This document shows, in pieces, positions 1 through 6,207 of a stretch of 10,671 nucleotides of DNA; position 1 is the first letter of the stretch, and the number at the start of each line of letters is the position of its first letter. Both the position numbers and the translations under genes were made by a program. Origin of the DNA: Bdellovibrionales bacterium (lineage in GTDB: Bacteria; Bdellovibrionota; Bdellovibrionia; Bdellovibrionales; Bdellovibrionaceae). The notes beneath the pieces were generated by a model. It was given only the letters and a program-made list of their open reading frames with translations, did no database searches and was not told the DNA's origin. The stretch is taken from NCBI GenBank assembly GCA_027320785.1, contig DAHVKR010000016.1, forward strand, positions 1 through 10,671, given 5' to 3'.

Positions 1-267
1 CTGATTTTGTGCATTGAAATACCCAGGCAAACCTTTTAAGGCCTGCCCCTCCTTTGTCCCCACTTCAAATATCAAACGCTCAACTTTTCCATTTTTAGCC
101 TGAACCTTTTGCAGGTTAAGAAGCATAAAGCCGGCTCCAGCTTGCCCACCGATCTGCCGCTGAATGGTCTGACTGACACCTGCAGGTTGCAGTTTATCTT
201 GTACCTTTGGAACATTTGCCCAACTCAAACTCGACAGTAGAAAGAAACAAAGTAAGTACTTTACCAT
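1..267 (-). CDS. Secreted protein of unknown function, N-terminal part (runs off left edge)
   Basis: An open frame reads leftward from an ATG at 267 to the window edge without a stop, giving 89 residues of an incomplete protein. The first residues (MVKYLLCFFLLSSLSWA) form a typical signal peptide with a charged start, a hydrophobic core and a likely cleavage after SWA, so the product should be exported to the periplasm or outer surface. An in-frame stop lies just upstream of 267, so this ATG is the only standard start. No strong Shine-Dalgarno sequence is visible. The mature part begins NVPKVQDKLQPAG and shows no motif I recognise; a Gly/Ala-rich stretch near residues 39-46 precedes what may be a beta-rich segment. 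It is divergent from the broken lipoprotein gene to its right, 47 bases away, so the two would share a promoter region. Confidence 0.7.
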   Translation of the reverse strand, partial: MVKYLLCFFLLSSLSWANVPKVQDKLQPAGVSQTIQRQIGGQAGAGFMLLNLQKVQAKNGKVERLIFEVGTKEGQALKGLPGYFNAQNQ

Positions 268-314
268 GATGAAATCGTAAACCTACAGAGGTCCAGGGGC
301 TAGAGTTTAAGTAT

Positions 315-813
315 ATGCGCCGTGGCAACTAAGGCGTGACCGATACCTCTTATTAGTTTTAATTGGTGCCAGCTTAACCGCTTGTTCAGACCAGGATATT
401 GCCTTTGGGACTGGTGTCGTTGTGGGAGTCATTATCGGAGATCATCATGATGACCATCACCACGATCATCGTAGACCACCCGCATATGATGGAAGATACC
501 GCCGCCCCTATGCACTCGATGTGTCCAACTTACTTTCTCCAGCTGAAGTTGTCGCACTTAAATACAACCTCTCGGAAACACAGGCTGAATTTTTAACTTC
601 TCGCTTACTCCCTGCACAACACGGTGACCTATCTGGATTGGCTGATCTCGGTTTTGAAAAAAGTGATCTACAAGCCCTTTACGAGGGGCAAAACCCATCG
701 CCTCTACCCTTATAACGTTGAGTCAAAAAATGGGGATGAGTCTTGGGCAAGCCCATGAGCTTATTCAAAACATCAAAGCTGACGCCCTAACAGCTCGTGA
801 AAGCATGATGTAA
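315..813 (+). pseudogene. Lipoprotein gene with His/Asp-rich segment, apparently inactivated by two frameshifts
   Basis: One frame reads R-Y-L-L-L-V-L-I-G-A-S-L-T-A-C from about 341 to 385, a clear lipoprotein signal with lipobox LTAC. It is followed by a glycine-containing hydrophobic stretch (GTGVVVGVIIG), then HHDDHHHDH and an acidic/helical body ending near 690. This frame has no ATG, GTG or TTG ahead of the lipobox, back to a stop at 308-310. An ATG at 315 in another frame would give MRRGN and then a stop; adding one base near 327-330 joins it to the lipoprotein frame. At the other end the main frame stops at 713-715, but from about 691 to 813 the next frame reads on as a plausible C-terminus (ASTLITLSQKMGMSLGQAHELIQ...). 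Each junction is repaired by a single missing base. The only in-frame standard start, GTG at 422, would remove the lipobox, so I do not accept it as an intact gene. Sequencing error at the AAAACCC run near 690 is the main alternative. Confidence 0.6.
336..347 (+). repeat. 12-base repeated motif GTGACCGATACC, copy 1
   Basis: This is an exact copy of a 12-base sequence found four times in the window. Here it falls at the start of the broken lipoprotein gene, in the codons for R-D-R-Y-L just before the hydrophobic core. The flanks are not shared with the other copies. Confidence 0.6.
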
Positions 814-831
814 TTCATAATTCTATTAAAT

Positions 832-862
832 TTGGACTTGTCGGATACAGAAAAAAGTCCAA
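832..862 (+). other. Hairpin in the leader of the four-Cys exported protein
   Basis: TTGGACTT (832-839) and AAGTCCAA (855-862) are perfect reverse complements, giving an 8-bp stem with a 15-base loop. No T-run follows, so it does not look like a normal intrinsic terminator for the broken lipoprotein gene upstream. It sits 7 bases before a second hairpin over the start codon, so the two may form a structured leader. The structure is predicted from pairing only. Confidence 0.4.
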
Positions 863-869
863 CACTTGA

Positions 870-891
870 GGGCATGATGAAATTCATGCCC
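870..891 (+). promoter_or_regulatory. Hairpin covering the start codon of the four-Cys exported protein
   Basis: GGGCATGA (870-877) and TCATGCCC (884-891) pair perfectly in an 8-bp stem with a 6-base loop. The 5' arm contains the end of the GAGGG ribosome-binding sequence and the first of two adjacent ATG codons (874); the second (877) begins at the stem end. If folded, it would block initiation, suggesting translational control. Regulation is inference; only the inverted repeat is seen. Confidence 0.45.
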
Positions 892-1341
892 TTGCTATTT
901 CTACCTCTTTTTGCTTTTTCTAAGAATATTTCGGTTTTTGAGGGCGAGTACATTCACCGTCATAGTCTTTACGTCGTTTCTGAAAACAAAACTTTTCACA
1001 ATATTCAGGACATTGTTAAAATCCAACCCGTAAACGATCACACCGCTAATATATTGGTGGAAAGCTACACTCAAAACTTTCACTCTTGCCAGCTTGTCGG
1101 ACAGGCTGAACTTAAAGACGAGGCTCTGATCTTTAAAAGTCCCATCAATAAAAAGCTAAACCGAGGAAAAGCGGCCACTTGCAAACTTAAGATCACAGTC
1201 ACTCAAGATACGACAACAGGAGAAAAAACAGCCAAAGTAGAAGATGTCGGAGATTACTGTCGACTTCGCTATTGTGGTATGAGTGCTGAATTAACAGGTC
1301 TCTACAATCAAAAAACCGTTGTTATCGAAGACAAAAAATAA
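877..1341 (+). CDS. Small exported protein with four cysteines, function unknown
   Basis: The protein has 154 residues and starts with MKFMPLLFLPLFAFS, a short signal peptide probably cut after the FAFS segment, so it should be periplasmic or outer-membrane associated; there is no lipobox cysteine. I chose ATG 877 because GAGG at 868-871 is suitably spaced; ATG 874 is equally readable and adds one Met. A TTG at 832 in the same frame would put 15 hydrophilic residues ahead of the signal peptide and is unlikely. The mature part has cysteines at 71, 102, 128 and 133, the last pair in YCRLRYCG, which suggests one or two disulfides in a small beta-rich domain. The spacing pattern, with alternating strand-like segments and a CG near the end, loosely resembles small secreted proteins of the lysozyme-inhibitor kind, but I cannot assign a family. 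It lies on the same strand as the broken lipoprotein and ends 6 bases from the oppositely directed prepilin gene. Confidence 0.75.
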   Translation: MKFMPLLFLPLFAFSKNISVFEGEYIHRHSLYVVSENKTFHNIQDIVKIQPVNDHTANILVESYTQNFHSCQLVGQAELKDEALIFKSPINKKLNRGKAATCKLKITVTQDTTTGEKTAKVEDVGDYCRLRYCGMSAELTGLYNQKTVVIEDKK

Positions 1342-1354
1342 TTTAAATTATCTT
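1333..1354 (-). terminator. AT-only hairpin with T-run between convergent genes
   Basis: The two convergent genes stop within a perfect 14-base palindrome, ATAATTTAAATTAT (1338-1351). Read on the minus strand it forms an 8-bp A/T stem (one G-T pair) with a TTAA loop, and its 3' arm is part of an unbroken T-run. This could serve as a weak terminator for the prepilin gene. With no G/C pairs the call is tentative. Confidence 0.3.
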
Positions 1355-2346
1355 AGACATTCAATCGTCATCGTTGTTTCAACAAGACGAATACAAGGAT
1401 GAACAGTTGATGCATCTGCAGGCATAAAGACTTTAAATGCTGCTGAGCTTGCACTAAAATTAGTCCCCCTGTTCCCAATATAGAACTCAAGTTTAATCGT
1501 ATGATCAACTGAGGGATCGAGCATAAAAGGGCTCACGTAATATCGATTACTGAGGCCACGTATAAAATAGTCCCAACCATGACCTCGAGATCCACCCTTA
1601 CTCGATCCAAACTCAACATCCTGGTTAAACATGAGTGCACCATCAATATTAGGAATGGATACCCCCACCCAGACATCGCCAGTCGTACAATCATTTCTTT
1701 GCATTGTTAACATGGGCGATATCATCCATCCTGCAGGACAACTTCCCGCTGGATAAAGTTGACTCGAGCCCAACGAAAGAACCGTGATGTTTGTAGGCGA
1801 ATTAGGAGTTCGACATCCTGTCGTGAGATTGCTTGCCGCAGAGGCCTTGAAAAGTACTGGAGCCGACATCTTCTTAGTTTGCATAATGTTATTTTTAAAA
1901 TCGACTTCCAGGTTCCCTTTGTAGTAACCAATAGTTCCATCCGTCACGATATCCGTAATATTTATCGAATTCACAAGAGAGCCAGTTTTATACGAACTTC
2001 GCGATGTTCTAACGAGAGCTGATATGTTGGATGCGGGCCCTAAAACAAGCTCACTCAGCTCTAAACTAGATGGTGGCGAGGACACATTAAATGGTTTATT
2101 CTGAATAGACAGCGTACAGTTCGAAATATTGTTTATGATTTGAGATACGATCAAAGATTGAGACTGCAGAGAGTCTATTTTCTGTTGCTGAAATGAGGAC
2201 TGACGATTGAATAGTTGAAAAGTCCCCATCATGGCATACATAAAGACAGCCAAGAGGCCAAAGGCCACCATCACTTCAACAATACTGAATCCGCGTTGAT
2301 CAAAATAAGCTCTAGAAAAGAATAAACGTACTTTATGATTTTTCAC
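1348..2346 (-). CDS. Prepilin-like protein (type IV pilus / pseudopilin N-terminus)
   Basis: The 332-residue product carries a class III signal: a 19-residue basic leader ending in DQRG, then FSIVEVMVAFGLLAVFMYAMMG. Gly19 precedes Phe20, Glu is at mature position 5, and a hydrophobic helix covers about residues 20-41. These are the marks of prepilin peptidase processing and assembly into a type IV pilus or type II secretion pseudopilus. The start is GTG (2346) with a good AAGGTGA ribosome site 6 bases upstream. The C-terminal 200 residues are unusual: six cysteines (77, 178, 203, 220, 318, 330), a YPAGSCPAGWM segment and Gly/aromatic-rich sequence, perhaps a disulfide-bonded head domain. At this length it is larger than a typical major pilin (about 150-180), which fits a minor or adhesive tip pilin (PilV/PilW-like). 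No other pilus gene is in the window. The family feature is secure; the specific role is not. Confidence 0.8.
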   Translation of the reverse strand: MKNHKVRLFFSRAYFDQRGFSIVEVMVAFGLLAVFMYAMMGTFQLFNRQSSFQQQKIDSLQSQSLIVSQIINNISNCTLSIQNKPFNVSSPPSSLELSELVLGPASNISALVRTSRSSYKTGSLVNSINITDIVTDGTIGYYKGNLEVDFKNNIMQTKKMSAPVLFKASAASNLTTGCRTPNSPTNITVLSLGSSQLYPAGSCPAGWMISPMLTMQRNDCTTGDVWVGVSIPNIDGALMFNQDVEFGSSKGGSRGHGWDYFIRGLSNRYYVSPFMLDPSVDHTIKLEFYIGNRGTNFSASSAAFKVFMPADASTVHPCIRLVETTMTIECLR

Positions 2347-2437
2347 GAAGGATCACCTTAAATAATTCTAAGTCACAAATCATACATTTAATAACAGAAA
2401 AGCAGACTGAGGCTCTCTTTTTAAGAAGAGTATCTCA

Positions 2438-2450
2438 AGTTGAGTCAACT
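2438..2450. promoter_or_regulatory. Short inverted repeat in the divergent intergenic region (possible operator)
   Basis: AGTTGA-G-TCAACT is a perfect 6-bp inverted repeat around one central base, in the 247 bases between the prepilin gene and the Tyr/Cys-rich lipoprotein gene. The half-containing sequence CTCAAGTTG (2434-2442) recurs at 2552-2560, inside the likely lipoprotein promoter. A dimeric repressor or activator acting on one or both genes is possible; nothing identifies the regulator. The remainder of this intergenic region shows nothing else I can support. Confidence 0.25.
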
Positions 2451-2543
2451 CGGGATACCAGGACATTCCCCGTCAGTGACTAAAAGTTCATCAGGCCATC
2501 CCCTCTCAGGTACACCAGATTTCATCTCATTTTGGTGCGCCTC

Positions 2544-2571
2544 TTGCTCTACTCAAGTTGGTTTGTATTAA
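2544..2571 (+). promoter_or_regulatory. Probable sigma-70-type promoter of the Tyr/Cys-rich lipoprotein
   Basis: TTGCTC (2544-2549) and TATTAA (2566-2571) are separated by 16 bases and lie 22 bases before the ATG at 2594. A strong ribosome site, GAGGAG (2583-2588), follows with 5 bases to the start. Transcription would begin near 2578, leaving a short leader. Boxes are imperfect matches. Confidence 0.4.
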
Positions 2572-2593
2572 ATTCATTTTTTGAGGAGTTCGT

Positions 2594-3187
2594 ATGTTAA
2601 AGGCACTCACTTATTCTCTTATTCTTCTGGCTAGCACTTTAGCTATTGTCGGCTGTAACAAATCGAAGTCAGACAACAATGCGACATCGACTCAATGTCT
2701 ACAGGATCCTTATTATGGAGGTTGTAATAACTCTGTATACAACAACTATTATGGGTACGGATATCAATCCTACCCATACGGTGGAATGCCAGGCTATACA
2801 TCCGACCCCAATAGTATTTATCGCTATCAACTGAACAACTACTACACGAATTCCTACGGAGCTGGGAACTATCAACTCTGCTCGTGTCCGTCAGGGACTC
2901 GCCCCGTTTATAACGGAAATTGGGGTATTGGTTGCGCCGCTCAAAGCGCCATCCCTCAATATGCACCTGTTTACTATTGGTCTTGGAGTGCCAACAACAC
3001 AGCTAATAACCAATACGTTAACTGGGGTCAGGTTTCGAACATCAATCCAAGTGTCAATTCCAATAGCGGTTGCTATTCGAACGTGGCCTGGAGCTGCCTT
3101 GTGGGCCAAGTTAACCAATGCCCCAGTGGTTCTACCTGTCAAGCCACAGCCCAAAACGCACCTATTGGAGTCTGCATTCGCCAATAG
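2594..3187 (+). CDS. Tyr/Asn/Gly-rich, Cys-rich lipoprotein of unknown function
   Basis: The 197-residue product begins MLKALTYSLILLASTLAIVGC, a lipoprotein signal peptide with lipobox AIVGC and acylated Cys21; the mature start NKSKSDNN has no Asp at +2, which by the enteric sorting rule favours the outer membrane. The strong GAGGAG ribosome site fixes the start. Residues 39-95 are very rich in Tyr, Gly and Asn (YYGYGYQSYPYGG and similar), probably an extended or sticky linker. The C-terminal half has ten mature cysteines in all across the protein (35, 44, 96, 98, 114, 160, 168, 176, 182, 194). Two similar modules appear: CPSG...IGC at 98-114 and CPSG...IGVC at 176-194, suggesting a duplicated small disulfide-bonded unit. 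The stretch between is Asn/Ser/Trp-rich. I recognise no named family; the composition suggests a surface-exposed, possibly adhesive, lipoprotein. It is a single-gene unit between a divergent prepilin gene and the M3 peptidase. Confidence 0.82.
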   Translation: MLKALTYSLILLASTLAIVGCNKSKSDNNATSTQCLQDPYYGGCNNSVYNNYYGYGYQSYPYGGMPGYTSDPNSIYRYQLNNYYTNSYGAGNYQLCSCPSGTRPVYNGNWGIGCAAQSAIPQYAPVYYWSWSANNTANNQYVNWGQVSNINPSVNSNSGCYSNVAWSCLVGQVNQCPSGSTCQATAQNAPIGVCIRQ

Positions 3188-3233
3188 CTGACTTCCTTAA
3201 AAGCAGCCACTAACGCAGCGTCACGTCTAATGT

Positions 3234-3264
3234 CCCTCCTTCACCAAAATGGTAGAAGTGAGGG
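3234..3264 (+). promoter_or_regulatory. Long imperfect hairpin covering the ribosome-binding region of the M3 peptidase gene
   Basis: CCCTC-CTTC-ACCA pairs with TGGT-(A)-GAAG-(T)-GAGGG around an AAA loop: 13 base pairs with two single-base bulges. The 3' arm ends at 3264, directly against the ATG at 3265, and contains GAAG and GAGG, the only ribosome-binding candidates. Folding would hide them. No T-run follows, so a terminator for the upstream lipoprotein is less likely. A regulatory role is inference. Confidence 0.45.
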
Positions 3265-5304
3265 ATGAAAAATACAAATCCACTCTTACAAAAGTTTACA
3301 GGTTTTGACGCTTGCGTCCCCTTCGATCAAATTCAAGTTGAACACTTTAAGCCCGCACTTGAAGAGTCCATACAGATAGCCAAGAAAAATATTGAAGCTA
3401 TCAAGACAAACTCAACAGAACCAAGCTTCGACAATGTGATTGTAGCTCTTGAAACATGCTCTGAGCGCATGGGCCTTGTGGGCCTTGTCTTCCATAATCT
3501 TGAATCTGCTCATGGCAATGACGAGATGATGAAACTGGCTCCAGAAATTTACCAATTATCTGCGGCATTCGGTTCAGATGTTTCATTAGATGCAGATCTC
3601 TTTAAAAAAATTAAAGCGGTCTATGATAAGAAAGACTCTTTGAAGCTCACAACAGAGCAAATGTCGTTGCTTGATAAAACCTATAAGTCTTTTGTTCGCA
3701 ACGGAGCTCTCTTAGATGAGGCTAAAAAGGAAAAGCTTCGAGCCCTCGATCAAGAGCTCGCTATTCTTTCACCCAAATTCAGTGAGAATGTTTTAAAAGC
3801 CACCAATGCTTTTGAGCTTTGGATTGAAGACAAGAAGGATCTCGAAGGTCTTCCGGAATCAGCTGTCGAGGCTGCGGCTTTGACAGCCGAGAAAAAAGGG
3901 AAAAAGGGACAATGGCTTTTCACACTACAGTTTCCCTCGTATCTTCCTTTTATCACCTATGCTCAAAATCGCTCTCTTCGGGAAAAGATCTCAAAGGCAG
4001 CCGCCTCAAAAGCCTTCCGAGATTCTTTCGACAATCAGGACGTTATTAAAAAAATTGTAAAGCTGAAGTTTGAACGAGCCCAACTTCTTGGATTTAAAGA
4101 TCATGCCGATTTCGTTCTTCAAGAACGCATGGCCCGCGATACTCAAACTGTTCAAGCCTTCTTGAAACGCCTGATTGAGGCTGGCAAATCTGCTGCTCAA
4201 AAAGATTTACAAGAAGTTCGTGAGTTTGCCCAATCAACAGATGGCCTCACAGACTTGCAGCCATGGGATTTCGCTTATTATTCAGAAAAACTCAAAGAAT
4301 CAAAATATGCTTTCAACGAAGAAGATCTTCGCCCTTACTTCAAGTTGGAGAATGTGGTCGAAGGTGTTTTTGAACATGCTCAAAAACTTTATGGTCTTAC
4401 TTTCAAAGTAAACTCTTCGATTCCAGTTTACCATCCCGAAGTTAAAGTCTACGAAATCTATGAAAAGAAAAATAACCGTTACATGGGTCTTTTCTATACA
4501 GACTTCTTCCCGCGCGAAACGAAAAAAGCCGGTGCTTGGATGACCACTTTCCGTGAGCAAGGCTTACACGACGGGGAAGTGAAACGCCCACACGTGGCCA
4601 TCGTCTGCAACTTTACAAAACCAACAGCGACTAAACCTTCTCTTTTGACTTACGATGAGGTTCGAACTCTTTTCCATGAGTTTGGTCATGCTCTTCATGG
4701 TATGCTAGCTGATGGAACATATCCTTCCGTCACAGGCACGAGTGTCTATTGGGATTTCGTTGAACTTCCCTCTCAGATAATGGAAAACTGGGTCGGAGAA
4801 AAAGAAGGTCTCGATGTTTTCGCCAAACATTATGAAACTCAAAAACCTATCCCACATGAGCTCGTTGAAAAACTAAAGCGTGCTCAAAAGTTCCAAGCGG
4901 GATGGATGATGATGCGCCAACTTCAGTTCGCCACTCTGGATATGGCTTGGTACACAAGCAATCCTCAAACAATTACAGATGTGGATGCCTTCGAAACACA
5001 AGCGACTCAAGAAACGCGCATCATGCCCAAAATTCCAGGAACAAACTCTTCCTGTTCTTTTTCTCACATATTTGCAGGCGGTTATTCGGCTGGTTACTAC
5101 TCCTACAAATGGGCTGAGGTTTTAGATGCTGATGCTTTTGAATACTTCCTTGAAAAAGGAATTTTCAATGCAGAAGTCGCTTTGAAATTTAAAGAGCATA
5201 TCCTGTCCAAAGGTGGCTCTGAACATCCCATGGAACTTTACAAAAGATTTCGAGGCCGCGAACCGGATCCCAACGCTCTTCTTCGACGGGATGGCTTGAT
5301 CTAA
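3265..5304 (+). CDS. M3 family zinc oligopeptidase (oligopeptidase A / dipeptidyl carboxypeptidase-like)
   Basis: This 679-residue cytoplasmic enzyme (no signal peptide) belongs to the thimet oligopeptidase family, which hydrolyses short peptides and contributes to peptide recycling. The zinc motif HEFGH is at 471-475, with catalytic Glu472 and third ligand Glu500 in VELPSQIMENW; the 29-residue spacing from the first His matches the family. The C-terminal FSHIFAGGYSAGYYSYKWAEVLDADAF segment carries the conserved flexible Gly/Tyr loop, and the end RFRGREPDPNALL is the usual family tail. Residues 1-450 are the mostly helical N-terminal region. Length equals E. coli oligopeptidase A (about 680). 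The sequence near the active site (LLTYDEVRTLFHEFGHALHGML...TGTSVYWDFVELPSQ) mixes features of PrlC and Dcp, so I give no gene symbol. The start ATG lies at the foot of a hairpin. The stop directly abuts the NAD kinase start, so the two are cotranscribed. Confidence 0.93.
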   Translation: MKNTNPLLQKFTGFDACVPFDQIQVEHFKPALEESIQIAKKNIEAIKTNSTEPSFDNVIVALETCSERMGLVGLVFHNLESAHGNDEMMKLAPEIYQLSAAFGSDVSLDADLFKKIKAVYDKKDSLKLTTEQMSLLDKTYKSFVRNGALLDEAKKEKLRALDQELAILSPKFSENVLKATNAFELWIEDKKDLEGLPESAVEAAALTAEKKGKKGQWLFTLQFPSYLPFITYAQNRSLREKISKAAASKAFRDSFDNQDVIKKIVKLKFERAQLLGFKDHADFVLQERMARDTQTVQAFLKRLIEAGKSAAQKDLQEVREFAQSTDGLTDLQPWDFAYYSEKLKESKYAFNEEDLRPYFKLENVVEGVFEHAQKLYGLTFKVNSSIPVYHPEVKVYEIYEKKNNRYMGLFYTDFFPRETKKAGAWMTTFREQGLHDGEVKRPHVAIVCNFTKPTATKPSLLTYDEVRTLFHEFGHALHGMLADGTYPSVTGTSVYWDFVELPSQIMENWVGEKEGLDVFAKHYETQKPIPHELVEKLKRAQKFQAGWMMMRQLQFATLDMAWYTSNPQTITDVDAFETQATQETRIMPKIPGTNSSCSFSHIFAGGYSAGYYSYKWAEVLDADAFEYFLEKGIFNAEVALKFKEHILSKGGSEHPMELYKRFRGREPDPNALLRRDGLI

Positions 5305-6186
5305 ATGAAAGCTCACCATTTGCAAATTCAGGATAAAAAAAATGTGGCGATCGTTTATAGAATCCACACCGACAGGGCCGTAAAGACGGCCTTTGCCGTG
5401 ACTCATTGGCTTAAGAAACATCACTATGAAGTTTTCACTGCGCCCGAGCAAAAAAAGATTACGGGAACTCAATTGATGAAGAGTGCACGAGATTTTCGCA
5501 AAATCGCTCTTGTGGTTGTTCTCGGTGGAGACGGGACATATTTGCGTGCTGTTCGTTTGATGCAAGAAAATCAGGTTCCTATTTTAGGATTTAATATGGG
5601 AACTTTGGGGTATTTAGCTCACCATCCAGCTGATAAGGTGATCGAAACTTTAGAAAAGACTCTCAAAAGTGGAATGTGCGTTCAGAATCGTGCTCGCCTT
5701 CAAGTCACTGTCTTACGAAAAGGCAAAAAAACAGGCCGCACTTTCACAGCTCTTAATGATGCAGTCTTGGAGCGAGGCTCTAACTCTCAACTCATACACG
5801 TAGCTATTAAATTGAATGATACCCACGTTCACGAAGTGAAAGCCGACGGTTTTATTCTGTCCACTCCGACTGGATCGACGGCATATAACCTAGCAGCAGG
5901 CGGGCCTATCTTAGACCCTGAAGTTCGCTCATTTGTGATCACTCCCGTAGCTCCTCACTCTTTAACACACCGACCTCTTGTTGTTCCCAACACCAAAACT
6001 ATCAAACTCAAAATGGAAAGCCTTCAAGCTCGCTTAGTGATAGATGGCGAAAAAGTTTTGGATGTAAAAAAAGGTGACGAGCTTAAAATAGAGAAAGCTG
6101 AAATTGATCATCAGCTGGTTATTGCAAAAAACCATAACGACTATAACTTATTAAAAAAGAAATTATTATTCGGCAGTAAAAGCTAA
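5305..6186 (+). CDS. nadK: NAD kinase (ATP/polyphosphate-dependent NAD+ phosphorylation to NADP+)
   Basis: The 293-residue protein makes NADP+ from NAD+ in the cytoplasm, supplying the cell's NADPH pool. The diagnostic GGDGT motif is at 74-78 (VVLGGDGTYLRAV) with Asp76 as catalytic residue, followed by the nucleotide-binding ILGFNMGTLGYLA (93-105), the ND pair at 151-152 (ALNDAVLERG), and the second conserved block DGFILSTPTGSTAYNLAAGGPI (181-202). ITPVAPHSLTHRPLVVP (about 212-228) is the typical C-terminal signature. Length is normal for bacterial enzymes (about 290-300). Its ATG follows the M3 peptidase stop with no gap and no good ribosome site, so translation probably depends on coupling to the upstream gene. 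It precedes recN by 21 bases; nadK beside recN is a common arrangement in bacteria. Confidence 0.96.
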   Translation: MKAHHLQIQDKKNVAIVYRIHTDRAVKTAFAVTHWLKKHHYEVFTAPEQKKITGTQLMKSARDFRKIALVVVLGGDGTYLRAVRLMQENQVPILGFNMGTLGYLAHHPADKVIETLEKTLKSGMCVQNRARLQVTVLRKGKKTGRTFTALNDAVLERGSNSQLIHVAIKLNDTHVHEVKADGFILSTPTGSTAYNLAAGGPILDPEVRSFVITPVAPHSLTHRPLVVPNTKTIKLKMESLQARLVIDGEKVLDVKKGDELKIEKAEIDHQLVIAKNHNDYNLLKKKLLFGSKS

Positions 6187-6207
6187 TTCTGCTGGGAGGG
6201 TCCTTGC

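Noticed and set aside
336..347. 12-base motif as a flagellar sigma-28 -10 element
   Set aside because: CCGATA matches, but no TAAA-type -35 lies at the right distance at the start-proximal copies I checked (1, 3 and 4), and copy 2 is inside a gene.
447..480. His/Asp-rich run (HHDDHHHDH) as a metal-binding protein or tag-like element
   Set aside because: It is a short low-complexity segment in a broken lipoprotein; composition alone does not support a metal-binding function.
685..700. Programmed -1 frameshift joining the lipoprotein body to its C-terminus
   Set aside because: GGGCAAAACCC does not form a proper slippery heptamer in the reading phase, and the 5' break cannot be explained this way, so decay or sequencing error is simpler.
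422..715. An intact 97-residue gene starting at GTG 422
   Set aside because: It would discard an excellent in-frame lipobox upstream and has no ribosome site; a frameshifted lipoprotein explains the sequence better.
832..876. TTG start at 832 for the four-Cys exported protein
   Set aside because: It would place a hydrophilic extension before a clear signal peptide and lies within a hairpin without a ribosome site.
765..1083. Minus-strand open frames opposite the four-Cys exported protein
   Set aside because: They have no ribosome sites or recognisable domains and mirror the coding gene on the plus strand.
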